Assembly (NCBI GenBank): GCA_964242415.1
Contig: CAXTAT010000054.1
Span: forward strand, 1 to 16,261
From: DASWOJ01 sp964242415
Lineage (GTDB): Bacteria > Pseudomonadota > Alphaproteobacteria > Acetobacterales > Acetobacteraceae
Reading direction: 5' to 3'
Length of the DNA: 16,261 nucleotides
How positions within the stretch are numbered: the first letter of the stretch is position 1; each line of letters starts with the position of its first letter. Below, piece by piece: positions 13,157 through 16,261 of the stretch. The position numbers and the translations under genes are program-made. The notes under the pieces were generated by a model. The model made no database searches. It was given only the letters and a program-made list of their open reading frames with translations, and was not told the origin of the DNA.

Positions 13157-16100
13157 GTGGCTGACGAGGGTGAGCATACCGCGAGGCAGGTCGGCGACGT
13201 CGATGATCGCTGGACGCTGCGCGCGGCGGACCGTGCGCTGATCGGCAACAAGACCGGCGCCACGCGCCTGGGCTTCGCCGTGCTGCTCAAGCTGTTCGCA
13301 GTGGAGGGCCGCTTCCCGCGCCGTGCCGAGGACGTGCCCGTTGCCGCAGTCGAGGCCATAGCGGGCCAGGTCGGCGTCGCCGCGGCTGCCTGGCAGGGCT
13401 ACGACTGGCACAGCAGGACCATCGAATACCACCGCGCCCAGGTCCGCGGGGCGCTCGGGTTCCGAGAGGCCACGCTGGACGACGCCGAGGCGCTCGGCCG
13501 CTGGCTGGATGGCCAGGTGCTCGCCCTTGAGCGCCGGCCAGACCGGATGCTGGCGGCGGCGCGCGAACGATGCCGGAACCAGAGCGTGGAGCCGCCTTCG
13601 CCCGAACGACTGGAACGGCTGGTGCGCTCCGTCCTGCGCCGGCACGAGGACGCCTTCTGCATCGCCCTGCTCGCACGCCTGCCACCCGAGGCTGCGGCGG
13701 GGCTGGATGCCCTGCTGCGCCCGCCCTTTCCTGGCGCGGCAGGAGGCGACGCCGACGGTTCCAGTCCGCCGCCTTCTCGCGCTGCGGGGTGGCGCCGGCC
13801 AGGCCAGCCTGCAAAGCGTGGGCGAGGAGGCTGCCAAATTGGCCTGCATCCGTTCCGTCAACCTGCCCGCCGGCCTGTTCGACGGCGTGCCGTCCCGGGT
13901 GCTGCTGGCCTACCGCCGCCGGGTCGGGGCCGAGGAGCTGCACGAACTCCGGCGCCATCCCGACCCGGTCCGGCTGACGCTGCTGGCCGCCTTCTGCCAC
14001 ATGCGCGGGCGCGAGATCGCCGACAGCCTGACGGAGCTGCTCATCACCACTGTCCACCGCATCGGTGCCAAGGCGGAGAAGCGCGTGGAGGGCGAGCTGA
14101 TCACCGACCTCAAGCGCGTGGCCGGCAAGCCGGCGCTGCTGTTCAAGCTCGCCGCCGCCAGCCTGGCCAAGCCGGACGGGACCGTCCGCGACGTGGTGTT
14201 TCCCGCAGTGGACGAGCAGACCCTGCGCGACCTGGTGGCCGAGGGCGAGAACACCGGTCCGGCCTACCGGCGGCATCTGCAGACGGTGATCCACAACTCC
14301 TACCGCTCCCACTACCGCCGCATGTTGCCCCTGGTGCTGGACGCGCTCAGCTTCCAGTCCGGCAACCAGGCGCACCGGCCAGTGCTCGACGCCCTCGGCA
14401 TGATCGCCCGCCACGCTACGCGCAAGATGCGCTGCTACCCAGCCGGAGAGGCCGTGCCGCTGGACGGCGTGGTGCCGGCGGCCTGGCGCAGCGCGGTGCT
14501 GGAGGAGGACGCCCGGGGCCGCGTCAGGGTGAACCGCATTGCCTACGAGATCTGCGCCCTGCAGGCATTGCGCGAGCAGCTCCGGTGCAAGGAGGTCTGG
14601 GTCGAGGACGCCGACCGTTACCGCGACCCGGACCAGGACTTGCCGGCCGACTTCGACGCGCGGCGGGCCGAGCACTACGCCACGCTCAAGCTGCCGCTGG
14701 ACGTGCAAGCCTTCATCGGGCGCGTGCGGGCGGAGATGACGGACGCCTTGACGGTCCTGGACGGCGGCCTGTCTGCCAACCGATATGTCCGCATCCTCAA
14801 GCGGGGCGGCGGCCGGATCGCGGTGTCGCCGCTGGAGCGCCAGCCCGAGCCGCTGGGCCTGGTCGCGCTCAAGGCGGAGATCGCCCGGCGCTGGCCCATG
14901 ACGGGGCTGCTCGACATGCTGAAGGAGGCCGACCTGCGGATCGGCTTCACCGGCGCGCTGCGCACCGTGACCGACCATGAGAACCTGCCGCGCTCCGTCC
15001 TGCAGGAGCGCCTGCTGCTGTGCCTGAACGGCATCGGCACCAACACCGGCCTGAAACGCATGGCGTCCGGCCAGCATGGCGTCACCTACAAGGACCTGCT
15101 CTACGTCCGGCGCCGGTTCATCAACCGCGAGGGGCTGCGCGAGGCCATCGCCGCGGTCGTGAACGCGACGCTGCGCGCCCGCCACCCCGGCATCTGGGGC
15201 GAGGGCACGACGGCGTGCGCGGCCGACAGCAAGCAGTTCGGCGCCTGGGACCAGAACCTGATGACCGAGTGGCACGCCCGCTATGGCGGGCGCGGCGTCA
15301 TGATCTACTGGCACGTCGAGCGCCGCAGCACCTGCATCTACTCGCAGTTGAAGACCTGCTCGTCGTCCGAGGCGGCGGCGATGATCGAGGGGGTGCTGCG
15401 CCACTGCACCGACATGGAGGTGGACCGGACCTATGTGGATTCCCATGGACAGTCCGAGGTGGCCTTTGCGTTCTGTCACCTGCTCGGCTTCCAGCTGCTT
15501 CCGCGGCTGAAGGGCATCCACCGCCAGCGGCTCTATCGGCCCACGACCGGGGCGCCGGATGCCTACCCGGCCCTGCAAGCGGTGCTGACGCGGCCCATAG
15601 ACTGGGCGCTGATCGCCCAGCAGTACGACCAGATCGTGAGGTATGCGACCGCGCTGCGGCTCGGCACCGCCGCGGCGACCGACATCCTGCGCCGCTTCAC
15701 CCGGTCCAACCTGCAGCACCCGACCTACAAGGCCCTGGTCGAGCTTGGGAAGGCGCTGCGCACGTCTTTCCTGTGCCGCTACCTGCACCGGATGGAACTC
15801 AGGCGCGAAATCCACGAGGGGCTAAACGTGGTCGAGAACTGGAACAGCGCCAACGACTTCATCCTCTACGGCCGCGGCGGCGAGATCGCCACCAACCGGC
15901 TGGAGGACCAGGAAGCGACCGTGCTGTCCCTGCACCTGCTGCAGAACTGCATGGTCTACGTGAACACGCTGATGATCCAGCGCGTGCTGGCCGAGCCAGC
16001 CTGGATGTCGCGCATCGGACAGGACGAGCGGCGCGGCCTGACCCCGTTGGCCTGGGGGCACGTCAACCCATACGGCACGTTCCGCCTCGACATGGCCACA

Positions 16101-16166
16101 CGCCTGCCGCTGGACATGCCCACCCCGGGCACCGAGTCAGGCCAGCTTCTGTTCCAGGGCGTCTGA
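13157..16166 (+). pseudogene. tnpA: Tn3-family transposase, full length but interrupted by one frameshift
   Basis: The N-terminal part reads from GTG 13157 (AGGGA just upstream): WTLRAADRALIGNKTGATRLGFAVLLKLF, to about residue 190. Homology then continues one base on, in the frame ending at TGA 16166 (RRLLALRGGAGQASLQSV onwards). The switch lies between about 13716 and 13785. Joined, the parts give close to 1000 residues, the normal Tn3 TnpA length. The DDE core is intact: D in CAADSKQFGAWDQN, D in MEVDRTYVDSHGQS, E in NVVENWNSANDF; also YWHVERRSTCIYSQLK and HVNPYGTFRLD near the end. The frameshift might be a sequencing error, a real mutation, or (less likely) programmed frameshifting. If real, the element needs a transposase from elsewhere to move. 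Confidence 0.9.
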
Positions 16167-16182
16167 TCCCGGTCGCCCGCCG

Positions 16183-16211
16183 CTACCTTGCGGCTCGTAG
16201 CAGCAATGTTG
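16183..16211 (-). repeat. Right terminal inverted repeat of the transposon
   Basis: Lies 17 bases after the tnpA stop and matches the left end (5849-5877) in inverted orientation, with three mismatches in 29. The next ten bases outward (16212-16221) do not match the left tip and lack the CCCC expected on this strand, so the outermost tip may be altered or lost. Confidence 0.7.
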
Positions 16212-16261
16212 ATGCTGGTGGCGAATTCAGTAGGGGCGTTGTCAGGCTGCTTGGAGTGCGG

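Larger units (their letters stand above)
5839..16221. mobile_element. Tn3-family transposon carrying two arsenic-resistance units
   Basis: The element is bounded by imperfect inverted repeats that lie 23 bases beyond the resolvase stop on the left and 17 bases beyond the transposase stop on the right, the usual Tn3-family spacing. Order: left repeat, tnpR (minus), putative res site, small unknown gene (minus), arsR-arsC-arsC-acr3-arsH, arsR-flavoprotein-MFS, tnpA (plus), right repeat. The left tip starts with GGGG, typical of Tn3-family 38-bp ends; the ten outermost bases on the right do not match. No 5-bp target duplication is visible, so the element may have suffered a rearrangement at one end. 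Coding DNA inside looks more GC-biased than the left flank, consistent with separate origin. Confidence 0.75.

Noticed and set aside
13157..14980. 607-codon frame that continues past the transposase frameshift
   Set aside because: After about codon 190 the translation becomes Pro/Arg/Gly-rich with no family motifs, while the neighbouring frame carries the conserved transposase; only the first part is real.
13287..15815. 842-codon frame on the minus strand opposite tnpA
   Set aside because: Antisense of a GC-rich gene, with low-information Arg/Gln/His-rich composition and no recognisable domain.
16233..16261. GGGGCGTTGTC at the right edge, which could be the tip of another Tn3-like element
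   Set aside because: Only the first part would be in the window and no partner repeat is visible, so it cannot be supported.
1..16261. CRISPR arrays, tRNA or rRNA genes
   Set aside because: No regularly spaced direct repeats and no cloverleaf or rRNA-like sequence was seen on reading both strands.

Overview
The window is GC-rich DNA that looks alphaproteobacterial (inferred from protein style, the LprI-like lipoprotein, a small cysteine-pair protein and very GC-biased codon use; species not determined). It falls into two parts: a patchwork of small accessory genes and gene wrecks on the left (about 1-5838), and a mobile arsenic-resistance element on the right (about 5839-16211).

Left part: the 3' end of an unknown gene (1-303); a Tat-exported family VIII esterase / class C beta-lactamase-like serine hydrolase (476-1759); an opposing small cysteine-pair protein that seems to have lost its stop codon (minus strand from 2128); a 93-aa exported protein (2220-2501); a decayed serine-resolvase gene (2712-3054); a 110-aa protein that resembles the T7-loop / C-terminal-subdomain stretch of FtsZ without its GTP-binding domain (3086-3418); a lipoprotein with an LprI/DUF1311 domain (3979-4764); and the 3' two-thirds of a DDE transposase (minus, 5117-5838), cut off where the transposon begins.

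Right part: a Tn3-family transposon. A serine resolvase (minus, 5900-6460) and a Tn3-type transposase (plus, 13157-16166, with one frameshift) are its outermost genes. Just outside them lie 29-bp inverted repeats that match at 26 of 29 positions (5849-5877 and 16183-16211). The cargo is two arsenic transcription units. Unit 1 (6944-10083) is arsR - LMW-phosphatase-type arsC - glutaredoxin-type arsC - acr3 - arsH, almost without gaps and driven by a promoter that overlaps a dyad operator. Unit 2 (10158-13109) is a second, different ArsR, a flavoprotein with a tail of nine cysteines, and an MFS transporter, with an apparently leaderless start and its own promoter. A small gene of unknown function runs divergently from the first arsR.

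Together the cargo would reduce arsenate by two chemistries, expel arsenite through Acr3, detoxify organoarsenicals with ArsH, and handle a further arsenical through the flavoprotein and MFS pair, each unit being derepressed by its own As(III)-sensing repressor. The least explained items are the FtsZ-like mini-protein, the Cys-tailed flavoprotein coupled to the MFS pump, and the small gene divergent from arsR.
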